64,000 bases of DNA. It comes from an uncultured Winogradskyella sp. Its GTDB lineage: Bacteria > Bacteroidota > Bacteroidia > Flavobacteriales > Flavobacteriaceae. Of this stretch, positions 54,101-63,461 are shown piece by piece. The translations under genes were made by a program, and so were the position numbers. Every line of letters begins with the position of its first letter. The stretch's first letter is position 1. The stretch is from assembly GCF_947501905.1 (NCBI RefSeq), contig NZ_CANMXL010000005.1, positions 158,813 to 222,812 on the forward strand. The letters run 5' to 3'. The notes under the pieces were generated by a model, which was not told where the DNA came from, did not search any database, and saw only the letters and a list, made by a program, of their open reading frames with translations.

Positions 54101-56262
54101 TAATTAATTACAGTAGGTTTTATAAAAACAGTCAGTTTCGATTTCCTTGCTTCTCTTTTTCGTTTACTAAAAAGCCATTTTATGACAGGAACTCTTGCTA
54201 AAAAAGGCACTCCAGACCCACTATTATTCTTAAAGTTCTCTTCCAATCCTCCTAAAACGGCTATATCTTGGTCTTTCATCCGTATTGTAGATGAAAAATT
54301 ACGAGAATTAATATCTGGTGGGGCATCTTCTGATATTCGGCTTCCAAAGCTAGATTGTACGACATTAATGTTAAGTAATACTTGACCATCTCCAGTAACA
54401 AAAGGTTTGATGTCTAAACCTAATTTGGCATCTATAGGGAAGAAATTCCGTATCTCATTTGTTATAGGATTATCTGTCCCAAATGTATTTCTATCGGTTA
54501 CCGCATAGTAAGACGTTTGTCCATTTGAAAATGATGCTCTATGTCCATTTAATGTCGCCAATTTAGGGGTAGATTTTATCTTTAAATCACCATTAGTTTC
54601 CATAGCTTTTATAGTGGCAAAAAAATTAGGAACCACTTGGCCAAAATTAAATGCCGAAGTTGTGCTAAAACCATTAATGATTCTATTTATGGTTTTTGAA
54701 CCTAAGGTTATATCTGCAGATGGAAATATGCCTCCTTGTGTTGTAACTGGGGCATCTCCAATACCCCATTCAACTCCTGCTTCAACTGTGTTGTTTACAC
54801 TAGCTTCTACAATCATTACCTCTATAATAATCACAGGTATAGGTTTATCTATATGTCTTATAAAATCTTTAAAAAATTCAATTTTTGCTCCTGTTCCCGT
54901 GACATAAATACTATTGAGTTCTGTGTCAACTTTAAAATCTAAATCTTGTTTTACTTCTTGCGGTATTAAGCTTAGTATGTCTTTTTCTTCGCCTTCTACC
55001 TCTAAGGAATTTTGATTTTGATACGTTCTATCTAATGGTCTATTTGTATTACTAAAGGCTGGATTGGCTTGAGGGTTAACCCTAACATTTCTATTAGATC
55101 TATTAAAATTATCTTGTACAACACTAGTATTAATATCTGACTGTACGTCTGGCATCAAATTAACAGAACGATGCCTCAGTTTTATAATTTCTACATTACG
55201 AACACTTAATTGGCGCTCAGTTCCAAAGTAATAGATATTATTTTCCTTCTTATAAGTGAAGCGTTTAGCAGTGGCAGATGACTTATTTTGACTATTAAGA
55301 TTAGTTCTATTTGAGGATGTGACTTTAGGTTGTGATGTAGAAGGTTCTACTACAGTCTGTTGCTCAAAAATCTTATTTAACAACTCGTCAAATGTGATAT
55401 TTTTTGCCCTAAAAGTAATGCTACCAGCTTCTTTTAGAGGCGTTGCAGTAAACCTATCTATAGCCAAAGTATCACCTAACTGATTAACAATATCTTCTAT
55501 AGTTGTATTATTAAAATTGACGTTTAAGAGTTTATTGCTTCTATCCAATACTTCAAAAGCGACATTCGTATTAAGTCTACGGTTAAATATAGAATTTGTA
55601 TTAGCATCCTGGTCTATAGAATTAAACACGTAGAAATTATCATCCGTCTTATTAAAGCTTAAATTATTTACTAACGCTAATTTATGCATCGCTGTATCAA
55701 AATTTACAGCTCTCATATAGGCATTAATTTTTAAGGTTTCCATTCCTGGTGCAAATACTAAATTCTTTCCTGTAGCATCCATGATTGCCTTAAATACTTC
55801 ATACAAATCATTGTCTTTTGCATCAATATCTATTTCATTGTACTGAGGTTCGTATACAATAGCTATTGGATGTTTTAAACTTTTACTATTGACTTCAAAG
55901 GGCTTAACAGATAAAATACTTTCAGTAAACTCAATAGTTAAGTTATATTCTTTACATAAGAAAAGAATAACCGTAGCGACTTGAACATTTGAGAAATTAT
56001 TGGCAATGACATTTTGCTCCATACCCATAGCCACATTCATATTTATTTTATGAACATTTGATATCGCTAATAAGAAATTAGATAGAGACACATTATTAAG
56101 AGCTATATCTGTATTTAATACTTCTGTGAGACCCGGCGATGTTGTTGCTACTATTTCTAACTTATTCTTTAAGTCAGCAATGCGCTTATCCGTATCTTGA
56201 GCATAACCCGCCTGAAAGATTAGAACAAAAAGTATACTATATATTAAAACTTTATATCTCAT
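54100..56262 (-). CDS. Secretin (GspD/PilQ family outer-membrane channel)
   Basis: 720 residues: a signal peptide (FVLIFQAGYAQ), STN/N0-like and N1-like domains (about 40-320, ALNNVSLSNFLLAI, DATGKNLVFAPGM, LNVNFNNTTIEDIVNQLG), a linker rich in Asn/Gln, and a C-terminal secretin domain (about 470-720). The core contains IIIEVMIVEASVNN, STPKLATLNGHRASFSNG and the diagnostic VPFLARVPVIKWLFSKRK. It forms the multimeric gate in the outer membrane. No pilotin gene is recognised. Its start is 3 bp after the GspE gene. Confidence 0.92.
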   Translation of the reverse strand: MRYKVLIYSILFVLIFQAGYAQDTDKRIADLKNKLEIVATTSPGLTEVLNTDIALNNVSLSNFLLAISNVHKINMNVAMGMEQNVIANNFSNVQVATVILFLCKEYNLTIEFTESILSVKPFEVNSKSLKHPIAIVYEPQYNEIDIDAKDNDLYEVFKAIMDATGKNLVFAPGMETLKINAYMRAVNFDTAMHKLALVNNLSFNKTDDNFYVFNSIDQDANTNSIFNRRLNTNVAFEVLDRSNKLLNVNFNNTTIEDIVNQLGDTLAIDRFTATPLKEAGSITFRAKNITFDELLNKIFEQQTVVEPSTSQPKVTSSNRTNLNSQNKSSATAKRFTYKKENNIYYFGTERQLSVRNVEIIKLRHRSVNLMPDVQSDINTSVVQDNFNRSNRNVRVNPQANPAFSNTNRPLDRTYQNQNSLEVEGEEKDILSLIPQEVKQDLDFKVDTELNSIYVTGTGAKIEFFKDFIRHIDKPIPVIIIEVMIVEASVNNTVEAGVEWGIGDAPVTTQGGIFPSADITLGSKTINRIINGFSTTSAFNFGQVVPNFFATIKAMETNGDLKIKSTPKLATLNGHRASFSNGQTSYYAVTDRNTFGTDNPITNEIRNFFPIDAKLGLDIKPFVTGDGQVLLNINVVQSSFGSRISEDAPPDINSRNFSSTIRMKDQDIAVLGGLEENFKNNSGSGVPFLARVPVIKWLFSKRKREARKSKLTVFIKPTVIN

Positions 56263-56265
56263 AGA

Positions 56266-57672
56266 TTAGTTATTAAGTAATGGATAAACCTCTTCTAAAG
56301 ACGTTAAACCTTTTTTTACAAGTGCAATAGCATTTTCTTTTAGCGTCACAATTCTATTTTCTTTTAAATATGTATCAATCTCCAAATCATTGGCTTTAAT
56401 ATATTTAAGTAGTGTAGTGTTTATTGGAATAATCTCATAAATGGCTTTTCTACCATTATATCCTGTATAAAAACAATTTGTACAACCTACAGCTACGCTG
56501 TGTAACTTTAAATCTTCTGGAGCTTTAAAATTCATAGGAAAATTACTTGGATTTACCGCTTTCTCTTCCTTACAGTCTGGACATAATTTTCTTACTAAAC
56601 GCTGTGCGACACTCACATTTAATGTACTTGCAATTAAAAATGAAGGGATGCCCATATCTACCAATCGAGATACCGTTGCCCATGCTGAATTTGTATGAAT
56701 AGTAGACAGTACCAAATGTCCTGTAAGTGCTGCTCTAATTGCCATATTAGCGGTCTTAACATCACGTATCTCACCAACCATAATAACATCAGGGTCTTGT
56801 CTTAAAAAGGTTCTTAGGGTACTAGAAAAATCTAGTCCAATATTTTCTCGCAATTGCACCTGATTAATACCTTCAAGCGTATACTCAATAGGATCTTCTA
56901 TGGTTAATATATTTGTTTTTTCATCATTGAGAAGCTTTAAGGTGGCATAAAGCGTGGTGGTTTTACCTGAGCCTGTTGGCCCTGATATTAAGACAATTCC
57001 ATTTGGGTTTTTTACGCATTCTTGGTAGGTTCTTAATTCTTGTTTAGTAAATCCTAAATCATCTAATTGAATATGCTCCGCATCTTTACTTAATATTCTA
57101 AGTACCATTTTTTCACCATGCAATGTTGGCAATGATGATACCCTGATATCATATTCCTCAGTAGGAGATTTAACACTTATTCTTCCATCTTGAGGTAGAC
57201 GCTTCTCTGAAATGTCTAAGCCTGCTTTAATTTTAAGCTTATTTATTATTACAGGATAGTCTTCTCGTGATACCACAAAATATTCTTTGAGTTTTCCATC
57301 TAATCTCAGACGTACACGACATTTAGTCTCAAAAGCTTCAAAATGAATATCACTACTGCCTATGTTTTTTGCAGTAGCCAATAACTTTTCTAAAAAATCA
57401 GTGCTGTAGCTAAAACTTTGCGTGTTTTTAGAAGTACTTACCCTAAAATTTAAGTTTAGATATTTATTTAAATTTTCATGAGACTCTTTTAATAAGTTAA
57501 CTTCTTTGCCAAGTACAATACTCAGCTCTTGCTTTAATGCTTCAGAATCTTCTTTAGATTTAAAACTAATAATACCATTTTCATCAGATACAGGCACAAC
57601 ACCATAAGCATAAGCTTGTTCACTGCTTATAAGTTGAGTTAACTCTACGGGTATTTTATAATTATCTACCAC
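56266..57672 (-). CDS. GspE/PilB family assembly ATPase
   Basis: 468 residues with all T2SS/T4P extension-ATPase motifs: Walker A GPTGSGKTTT, Asp box TIEDPIEY, Walker B DPDVIMVGEIRD, His box GHLVLSTIHTN, and the tetracysteine zinc site (CPDC and CTNC near the end, closing TGYNGRKAIYEI). The N-terminal region is short compared with PilB/GspE. It powers filament extension at the inner membrane and normally pushes on a GspF/PilC platform. No such gene is present in this locus. Confidence 0.93.
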   Translation of the reverse strand: MVDNYKIPVELTQLISSEQAYAYGVVPVSDENGIISFKSKEDSEALKQELSIVLGKEVNLLKESHENLNKYLNLNFRVSTSKNTQSFSYSTDFLEKLLATAKNIGSSDIHFEAFETKCRVRLRLDGKLKEYFVVSREDYPVIINKLKIKAGLDISEKRLPQDGRISVKSPTEEYDIRVSSLPTLHGEKMVLRILSKDAEHIQLDDLGFTKQELRTYQECVKNPNGIVLISGPTGSGKTTTLYATLKLLNDEKTNILTIEDPIEYTLEGINQVQLRENIGLDFSSTLRTFLRQDPDVIMVGEIRDVKTANMAIRAALTGHLVLSTIHTNSAWATVSRLVDMGIPSFLIASTLNVSVAQRLVRKLCPDCKEEKAVNPSNFPMNFKAPEDLKLHSVAVGCTNCFYTGYNGRKAIYEIIPINTTLLKYIKANDLEIDTYLKENRIVTLKENAIALVKKGLTSLEEVYPLLNN

Positions 57673-58151
57673 TATATACTATACAATTTAGTGGTGACTC
57701 CTGTCCAAAACGAAATATAAGTCAGTAAAAAGAATAAACTCATGTAACCTGCAAGTGGTATGGTTTTTTCTTTTTGATGCGCTTTTACTAGTATATGTAG
57801 TACTAAAGAAAATACTAATGAGAATACAAACACAACTACAAAAGACACAAAAGAAAAGCTTCCAATCAGACCAATAAATAGTAGCGCATCTCCCAAACCA
57901 AAGACCTGATTCAAAGAGGTTTTTAACTTAAATCTTGAGTAGATATACATCACAAAAAAAAGTAGCGCTATAAACATGCTATTCATCATTGCATTGACTA
58001 AAAATAATTCTGGAAGGGTGTTATTATAAAATAAAACCCCAGTTACAATCATAACTATTGGAAACAAAAACCAATACACTTTTCGTTCTTTTATATCTTG
58101 TAAAAGGATATAAAATAAAGAGATGACAAGTATAATTTTAAATAGGACCAT
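57672..58151 (-). CDS. Short A24 prepilin peptidase
   Basis: 159 residues with five or six membrane segments. The two catalytic Asp are in LLQDIKERKVYW (first) and FGLGDALLF (the GxGD-type motif). It lacks the N-terminal methyltransferase region and cysteine zinc site of PilD/GspO, like TadV or archaeal FlaK enzymes. It should cleave the leader of the pilin encoded directly upstream, whose gene overlaps by 1 base. Confidence 0.85.
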   Translation of the reverse strand: MVLFKIILVISLFYILLQDIKERKVYWFLFPIVMIVTGVLFYNNTLPELFLVNAMMNSMFIALLFFVMYIYSRFKLKTSLNQVFGLGDALLFIGLIGSFSFVSFVVVFVFSLVFSLVLHILVKAHQKEKTIPLAGYMSLFFLLTYISFWTGVTTKLYSI

Positions 58152-58564
58152 TAGTCTTTTACTTTTTCTTTTGCAACACCACTTTCGTCCATCTCCCAGA
58201 CATTAAAAACACCATCACCATCAAAGTCATTGATAGCTGTTGCTCTTGCCGTAAAGGATGTACCTGATGCACTCACAATTTCATAACTGTAATTACTTGT
58301 ACCGTTTTCTTTAGTCGTTTTTGGAGGCTCAAAATCTAACTCATACATGTCTGTTGAATACTTAGAATACAAATACCTATAGGTGATTTGTGTATTATGT
58401 ATGTACTTAAGCTGCAATTGGGCTTCAAGCGCTTTTGTCTTTGCAATCCGAGGCATTAAATTGGGTAAAGCCAAGAGTAATAGAATTCCAATTATGGCAA
58501 GCACACCTAAAAGTTCTTGCATATTAAAGGCTTCTATTTTATGTTCTTCTCTAATGATTTTCAT
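58151..58564 (-). CDS. Type IV pilin-like protein (major pseudopilin candidate)
   Basis: 137 residues. A 12-residue basic leader ends in Ala (MKIIREEHKIEA), followed by mature FNMQELLGVLAIIGILLLLALP. The +1 Phe and +5 Glu of type IV pilins are kept, but the -1 residue is Ala instead of the usual Gly. The globular domain has aromatic and charged stretches (RYLYSKYSTDMYELDFEPP) and ends DFDGDGVFNVWEMD, which resembles the calcium loop of GspG. It is the first structural gene after the regulator at 58573 and the only pilin-like gene in the locus. Confidence 0.87.
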   Translation of the reverse strand: MKIIREEHKIEAFNMQELLGVLAIIGILLLLALPNLMPRIAKTKALEAQLQLKYIHNTQITYRYLYSKYSTDMYELDFEPPKTTKENGTSNYSYEIVSASGTSFTARATAINDFDGDGVFNVWEMDESGVAKEKVKD

Positions 58565-58572
58565 AATAATCT

Positions 58573-59250
58573 TTATATAAATCCAGCCAACTCTGCTTTT
58601 AATATTAAGTCCCTATCACTACCTCCATTAACATCAAATGTAGTTTTTAGATTACTTTTCCTATGTTCTATAGCGCTTATAGACATATTTACTAAATCAG
58701 CTATTTCTTTTGTTTTTCCACCTTTATTTAAATGATAAAGTAATTGACGGTCAATTTTATCTAGAACAAAGTCATGAGATATATGTCTCCGCATTAATTG
58801 CTGAATAGCTTTACTATAATATGGCGGGTCTTGAAGAACAGAATTAATGGCCTCCAAAAGCTTTGTATAAGTAATATCACTCTTAATCAAGAAACCATCA
58901 GGATCCAAAGATTTTAAAATACTATTAAGTCGGTAATTGTTATTATGTGAGGCGAATACCACAGCTTTAACTTTAGGAAAAAGGCTCTTGATTTCAACGC
59001 CTAAATCTTCACCAGACAGAATACGCTTATCCTTTGATGGCGGTATAGAAATATCTAACAGAATTAAATCAAACGGCGTTGACTTAATCGCTCTATCAAC
59101 CTCTTTTAAAGCTAAATCACTATTTGTTGCAGACCTTATTTTGAAATCATAAAGTCCATTCGAATCACTTATAGCATGTAAAGCGTTGATAAGTACATCG
59201 ATGATTAAAGGCTCATCTTCTACTATTAAAACATGGATAGGTTTACACAT
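58573..59250 (-). CDS. NarL-type response regulator (paralogue of 47810)
   Basis: 225 residues. Receiver: VEDEP, D in LILLDISIPPSKD, FAS.N and K in FLIKSDIT. C-terminal LuxR-like: DKIDRQLLYHLNKGGKTKEIADLVNMSISAIEHRKSNLK. Shared features with 47810 (PP(S)K/QD...SGEDL, DPDGFLIKSD, PPYYS, SxSAIE.RK) make them paralogues bounding the secretion locus. No kinase gene adjoins it; the kinase at 48499 is the nearest candidate. It leads the pilin-peptidase-ATPase-secretin run, 8 bp before the pilin gene. Confidence 0.9.
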   Translation of the reverse strand: MCKPIHVLIVEDEPLIIDVLINALHAISDSNGLYDFKIRSATNSDLALKEVDRAIKSTPFDLILLDISIPPSKDKRILSGEDLGVEIKSLFPKVKAVVFASHNNNYRLNSILKSLDPDGFLIKSDITYTKLLEAINSVLQDPPYYSKAIQQLMRRHISHDFVLDKIDRQLLYHLNKGGKTKEIADLVNMSISAIEHRKSNLKTTFDVNGGSDRDLILKAELAGFI

Positions 59251-59267
59251 ACATCATTCTAAAAATG

Positions 59268-59342
59268 TGTCTATACATAGACATATTAATTAGTTACGAA
59301 TCTAGATGATGTGTCGTAATTATAATTAAGGAAAAACCTTAA
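59268..59342. promoter_or_regulatory. Two palindromes between the RR (58573) and RHS (59503) genes
   Basis: TGTCTATACATAGACA (59268-59283; perfect 7-bp arms) lies 17 bp before the response-regulator start. TTAAGGAAAAACCTTAA (59326-59342; 6-bp arms) lies in the middle of the 252-bp divergent gap and shares GGAAAAACC with the repeats at 47715. The remainder of the gap is AT-rich, without an obvious TAnnTTTG. Either may be an operator. Confidence 0.55.
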
Positions 59343-59502
59343 AATAATTGAGGGAAATCCACAATGGGTATCAAAAATCGGGTTATAAATTTACACCCTA
59401 TAGAATGATTTCCGCACTGAGATTTATGACTTTAACATAAAATTAATGTTATAAAATTTCAAACACTCTGGATATCAGTAGTTTAATAAAAATCTTACAA
59501 AA

Positions 59503-62500
59503 ATGAAACAGTATCTAAACGTTTGTTTTAAAATGATAATGGCTTTCTTACCCGTTATAGCTTTATCTCAAGACCTCCCCGAAGTTATACCTCCATCACC
59601 TACTGTAGCAAGTCTAATGCATCTAGAAGAAATACCAGCGGATTACTACACAGGACAACCTAATATTTCTATTCCGATGTTTTCAAAAAGCATCAACTCA
59701 GGTATTGGAATCGGGATAGCTCTAAATTATAGCACTCAAGGCGTAAAAATCAATAACCGATCGGGTTGGACAGGCACCGGATGGTCTTTAAGTGCAGGAG
59801 GAAGCATTTCTAGAACCGTTAGAGGCTTGCCTGATGAAATGAAGCGTAACACAGCATTAATTGTTGGTGAGGGAATTTTGCATAATAATGATTATTGGAA
59901 TTATGACAGTTTAACTCAAACAGAAAAAGAACGCTTTCAATGGAGAGCAGCCGGAACACCTGCGGATGTTTATGATACTGAACCAGATTTGTTTCAATAC
60001 AATTTTATGGGAACATCAGGGCGTTTTATAATTGTTAAAGAAGGTAATGGACTAGTTGCCAAAAACCTAGATAAATCTCAGAATATAAAAATTGAAATAC
60101 AGTATAATAATAACCCTCTCAGTAATGATTACTACAAACTTTTGGCATTTAATATTACTGACCTTATGGGTTATAAATACACCTTTGATGTAGTTGAAAA
60201 AACATCATCTCAACCATTTATAGCGGTAACACTTCATGACCAACAAAACTTAGTTAATGGAAGTTCTCAAGACTACATGAGTGATTCTGCATGGCATATT
60301 TCTAAAATTGAAACGCCTAATTCAGATGGGAGTAGCAATGGAATCCTTGCATCTTTTAACTATACAACAAGTTTCGAAGCATATACAGCCTCAATAATGA
60401 GAACTTATAGTCGTCCAATTAATCATGATACATCTTTGTGGAATACTGTTATTTCTGTTCCATATAATGCTTCTGTTCTCATACCAAAGGAAGTACATTC
60501 ATATCTTACACTTGGGATTACAACCAAAAAATTACAATCTATAAATTTTAAAGACGGTACATCTATTGGATTTGAAATAAGCTCTAATAATCACCCAGAA
60601 ACTAATGGAGATATTTTAGAATATATTAGAATATATGATGAGAATTCAATTGAGGATAGACACTTCAAATTCGATTATAGTATAGGAAATAGATTGTGGT
60701 TAACTCAAATTAATGAAGTCGCAGGTGCAAATACCAATACCTACAACCTTAGTTATAATGATAAAGAATCTCTTGCTCCATTTGACTCACCTAATGAAAC
60801 AGACGATTGGGGATATTTTAAAGACTATACATCTGTTCATTGTGGTTTATTACAATCAAATACTAGCGTAATAAGTACTGGATTATTAAAACAAATTGTT
60901 TATCCTACAGGAGGAGCAACAGAATTTGAATTCGAGCCTCATCAAATAAGTTTTCAAGGCCAAAATCAACTTACTGATAATGAATATCGTGATAAGAATC
61001 CTGATAACTGGGACACTAAACAGGTAAATGCAACCTATTATAACAGCTTTGGGTCACCTAACCCCAATGCACCATCATTTACTTTAACCCAAGAACAAGA
61101 ATTAAGTTTAAATATTCTAAGTTTATCAGGCGATCAAGATGATATCTTTAATACAAATGTTCAAATATGGGACAGTAATAATGCAACTGTTCAATCTTTT
61201 GCCCTTGATACGCCTCAAACATTTAATCTAGACGCAGGCACATATACAGTTCATTTTATTACTCCTAGTATTTCTCCAAATGTCACTACAGAGGTTTGCG
61301 TAGGATATAAAGACTTCCTCCCTAGCCTTAAGCGATATATTTATGGTGGTGGAGTTAGAATTAAGTCCATAAAATTTAAAGATGACCCAAATGATAACAG
61401 TAGTGCAAGAGAATTTAATTATGACTATAAAGATGATTTAGATATAACAAAATCCTCTGGTAGTATTGATGGATTACTTACAGGTCTAGTAAGAAACTAT
61501 AACCAAAAAATAACACGCCACTTGTTACCCGAAGAATGTCCAATAGATGATTATAATACAGGACCATTAACTTTTGAGTTTGCCATGGAAACCGAAAGTC
61601 TTAATATTCAAATTACTAAGGGTCAATATGTCGGTTATAAGACCATAACAGTTGAACAAACAGGAAATGGATATACAAAATACACACATACTTCTGCCCA
61701 AGACCATTTTAGTCCAGATTATAGTTATGTATATCCTTATCCGCTAACCGAAGATTTAGATTATTTAAGAGGTTTGTTAACTAAGGTTGAAACATTTGAT
61801 AACAATAATAAAATACTAAGAGAAGTAAATAACACCTATTCTCACGAAAAAGAAGCTATATCAAAAGCATATAAATATCATGAGTTAGACTGTGCTTGGA
61901 AAAACTTTTACACCTACTATGACGATTGGATTGCTGGCACAAATGATCTTAATATGAGTCAATGTTATATAGGTGTATCAGATCAATCCTATCCAGCTAC
62001 ATTCCAAATTTATGATATTTACACAAAAAGAGTTATTAATGTTTCTAAAATGATTCATTCAAACGCTAGTGCAGGCTGCGAGAGAGATTGCATTGGAGTG
62101 TATGAAACCTGCAGTATTTATGATTTGTCTGATTATTATTTCAATTTAGTAGGAGGAATCCAACCTAATATCCCTTACGAATTCTATGAAAACAATATCA
62201 ATGCTACATGGGTTAAACTCGATGAAACTATTAACAAAGAATACTTTTTTGATGCTAATGGTAATAATCAAACGACAAAAGAAACCCGTCAGGTATTTAC
62301 CTATAACGATGACAACTACCAAATTAAAACTCAGGACACCTATTACAAGGTTAAAGGCGTTGATGAGCATTTAAAAGTTCAATACAATTATCCAGTTGGG
62401 CCATATACTGCAAATAATACAGACAACACAGGCCCTATAAGAAGCAAATTAGCTGCACAAAATAAAGTCACTGAAGTACTTGAAACACAATTCTACAGAA

Positions 62501-63018
62501 ATGGTGTAATGATAAATGAAACTCATAACATCTATGCTGATTTTGACACCTCTGCTAACGATTTAATGCTGCCAAAAGAAGTTAAAGTAGGTAAAGGCAC
62601 GCTAAGCCCAGAAAAGCGTATTGAGTTTTTAAAGTACGATAGCTATGCTAACCCGACTGAGGTTAAAAAGACAGATGGGACATCCATCATCTATCTCTAT
62701 GGCTTTAATGGGGCGGTACCTGTTGCTAAAATTACCAATGCCAGTTTCAATACAGTGTCTTCTGTTCTAAATGGTGCTACAAGCTTTACTGGTAACATGT
62801 CTTCATCTCAAGAAAATAGCTTACGTAATTCGTCTTCACTTAGTGGTGCCATGATATCCTTCTATAGGTACGACCCACTTATTGGTGTAATTAGTACTGT
62901 TGACGATAAAGGCTATACGACAACCTATGAGTATGACGCCTTTAACCGTCTCGTACGAGTTAAAGATGCCCAAGGCAACATCCTTGGCGAAAACACCTAT
63001 CACTACAAAAATCAATAA
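59503..63018 (+). CDS. RHS-repeat cell-surface protein
   Basis: 1171 residues: a signal peptide (MIMAFLPVIALSQ), then a typical Bacteroidota RHS-associated N-terminal region (SPTVASLMHLEEIPADYYTGQPN, INNRSGWTGTGWSLSAGGSISR). A long beta-rich shell follows, and near the C-terminus come YD-type RHS repeats (TTTYEYDAFNRLVRVKDAQGN and YLYGFNGAVPVAKI). It ends shortly after the YD block, with no recognisable toxin or hyper-variable core. It may be a surface or export substrate of the adjacent locus. The 3' part (from about 62560) uses GC-richer codons than the middle, like the following RHS gene. Confidence 0.87.
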   Translation: MKQYLNVCFKMIMAFLPVIALSQDLPEVIPPSPTVASLMHLEEIPADYYTGQPNISIPMFSKSINSGIGIGIALNYSTQGVKINNRSGWTGTGWSLSAGGSISRTVRGLPDEMKRNTALIVGEGILHNNDYWNYDSLTQTEKERFQWRAAGTPADVYDTEPDLFQYNFMGTSGRFIIVKEGNGLVAKNLDKSQNIKIEIQYNNNPLSNDYYKLLAFNITDLMGYKYTFDVVEKTSSQPFIAVTLHDQQNLVNGSSQDYMSDSAWHISKIETPNSDGSSNGILASFNYTTSFEAYTASIMRTYSRPINHDTSLWNTVISVPYNASVLIPKEVHSYLTLGITTKKLQSINFKDGTSIGFEISSNNHPETNGDILEYIRIYDENSIEDRHFKFDYSIGNRLWLTQINEVAGANTNTYNLSYNDKESLAPFDSPNETDDWGYFKDYTSVHCGLLQSNTSVISTGLLKQIVYPTGGATEFEFEPHQISFQGQNQLTDNEYRDKNPDNWDTKQVNATYYNSFGSPNPNAPSFTLTQEQELSLNILSLSGDQDDIFNTNVQIWDSNNATVQSFALDTPQTFNLDAGTYTVHFITPSISPNVTTEVCVGYKDFLPSLKRYIYGGGVRIKSIKFKDDPNDNSSAREFNYDYKDDLDITKSSGSIDGLLTGLVRNYNQKITRHLLPEECPIDDYNTGPLTFEFAMETESLNIQITKGQYVGYKTITVEQTGNGYTKYTHTSAQDHFSPDYSYVYPYPLTEDLDYLRGLLTKVETFDNNNKILREVNNTYSHEKEAISKAYKYHELDCAWKNFYTYYDDWIAGTNDLNMSQCYIGVSDQSYPATFQIYDIYTKRVINVSKMIHSNASAGCERDCIGVYETCSIYDLSDYYFNLVGGIQPNIPYEFYENNINATWVKLDETINKEYFFDANGNNQTTKETRQVFTYNDDNYQIKTQDTYYKVKGVDEHLKVQYNYPVGPYTANNTDNTGPIRSKLAAQNKVTEVLETQFYRNGVMINETHNIYADFDTSANDLMLPKEVKVGKGTLSPEKRIEFLKYDSYANPTEVKKTDGTSIIYLYGFNGAVPVAKITNASFNTVSSVLNGATSFTGNMSSSQENSLRNSSSLSGAMISFYRYDPLIGVISTVDDKGYTTTYEYDAFNRLVRVKDAQGNILGENTYHYKNQ

Positions 63019-63036
63019 TCTTAAAAGACACTAATT

Positions 63037-63450
63037 ATGAAAATTTTATATACACTAGCCGTTGGTGTTTTACTGCTGGCTACGACATTAAGCGTCGCTC
63101 AAAACAACAGCATTTCAGATTTTACAATTGAGAGCAGTGATTTTTACCTCGATGATGAAGCTACAGAGATTATATCTAGCATCACTAAAACAGGAAACAC
63201 ACTCACCTGGACTCAAAATCATGAAGACAATAGCCTAGTCACCACCTTTAACATCCTTAGCTCTAGTGGCACATGGGATAATGCTACGTCTACAGGAAAC
63301 ATCAGCCTCACCATAGAAGTCGCTGGTAATAACAGTACGCTATCCTTAAGTGGTAGTAACGATAATATATCACTGCAAATATCTACTGCAGGTCTTAATA
63401 ACACATCAGAAGAATTAATCTTTGATGTCACATCCATTGTTTATCTCTAA
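63037..63450 (+). CDS. Small secreted protein, unknown function
   Basis: 137 residues: a clear signal peptide (TLAVGVLLLATTLSVAQ), then a beta-rich, Ser/Thr/Asn-rich mature region (ITKTGNTLTWTQNHED, GNISLTIEVAGNNSTLSLSG). No family recognised. It lies 18 bp after the RHS gene and 11 bp before the next RHS-like gene, so it is operonic with both and may be their partner at the surface. Confidence 0.7.
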   Translation: MKILYTLAVGVLLLATTLSVAQNNSISDFTIESSDFYLDDEATEIISSITKTGNTLTWTQNHEDNSLVTTFNILSSSGTWDNATSTGNISLTIEVAGNNSTLSLSGSNDNISLQISTAGLNNTSEELIFDVTSIVYL

Positions 63451-63461
63451 TCTTTCGCAAC

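Noticed and set aside
54182..54942. Open frames antisense to the secretin gene
   Set aside because: They are low-complexity shadows of a well-supported coding sequence, with no start-site or domain evidence.
59503..63018. RHS polymorphic toxin
   Set aside because: The protein ends soon after the YD repeats without a distinct C-terminal toxin domain, and no immunity-like gene follows.
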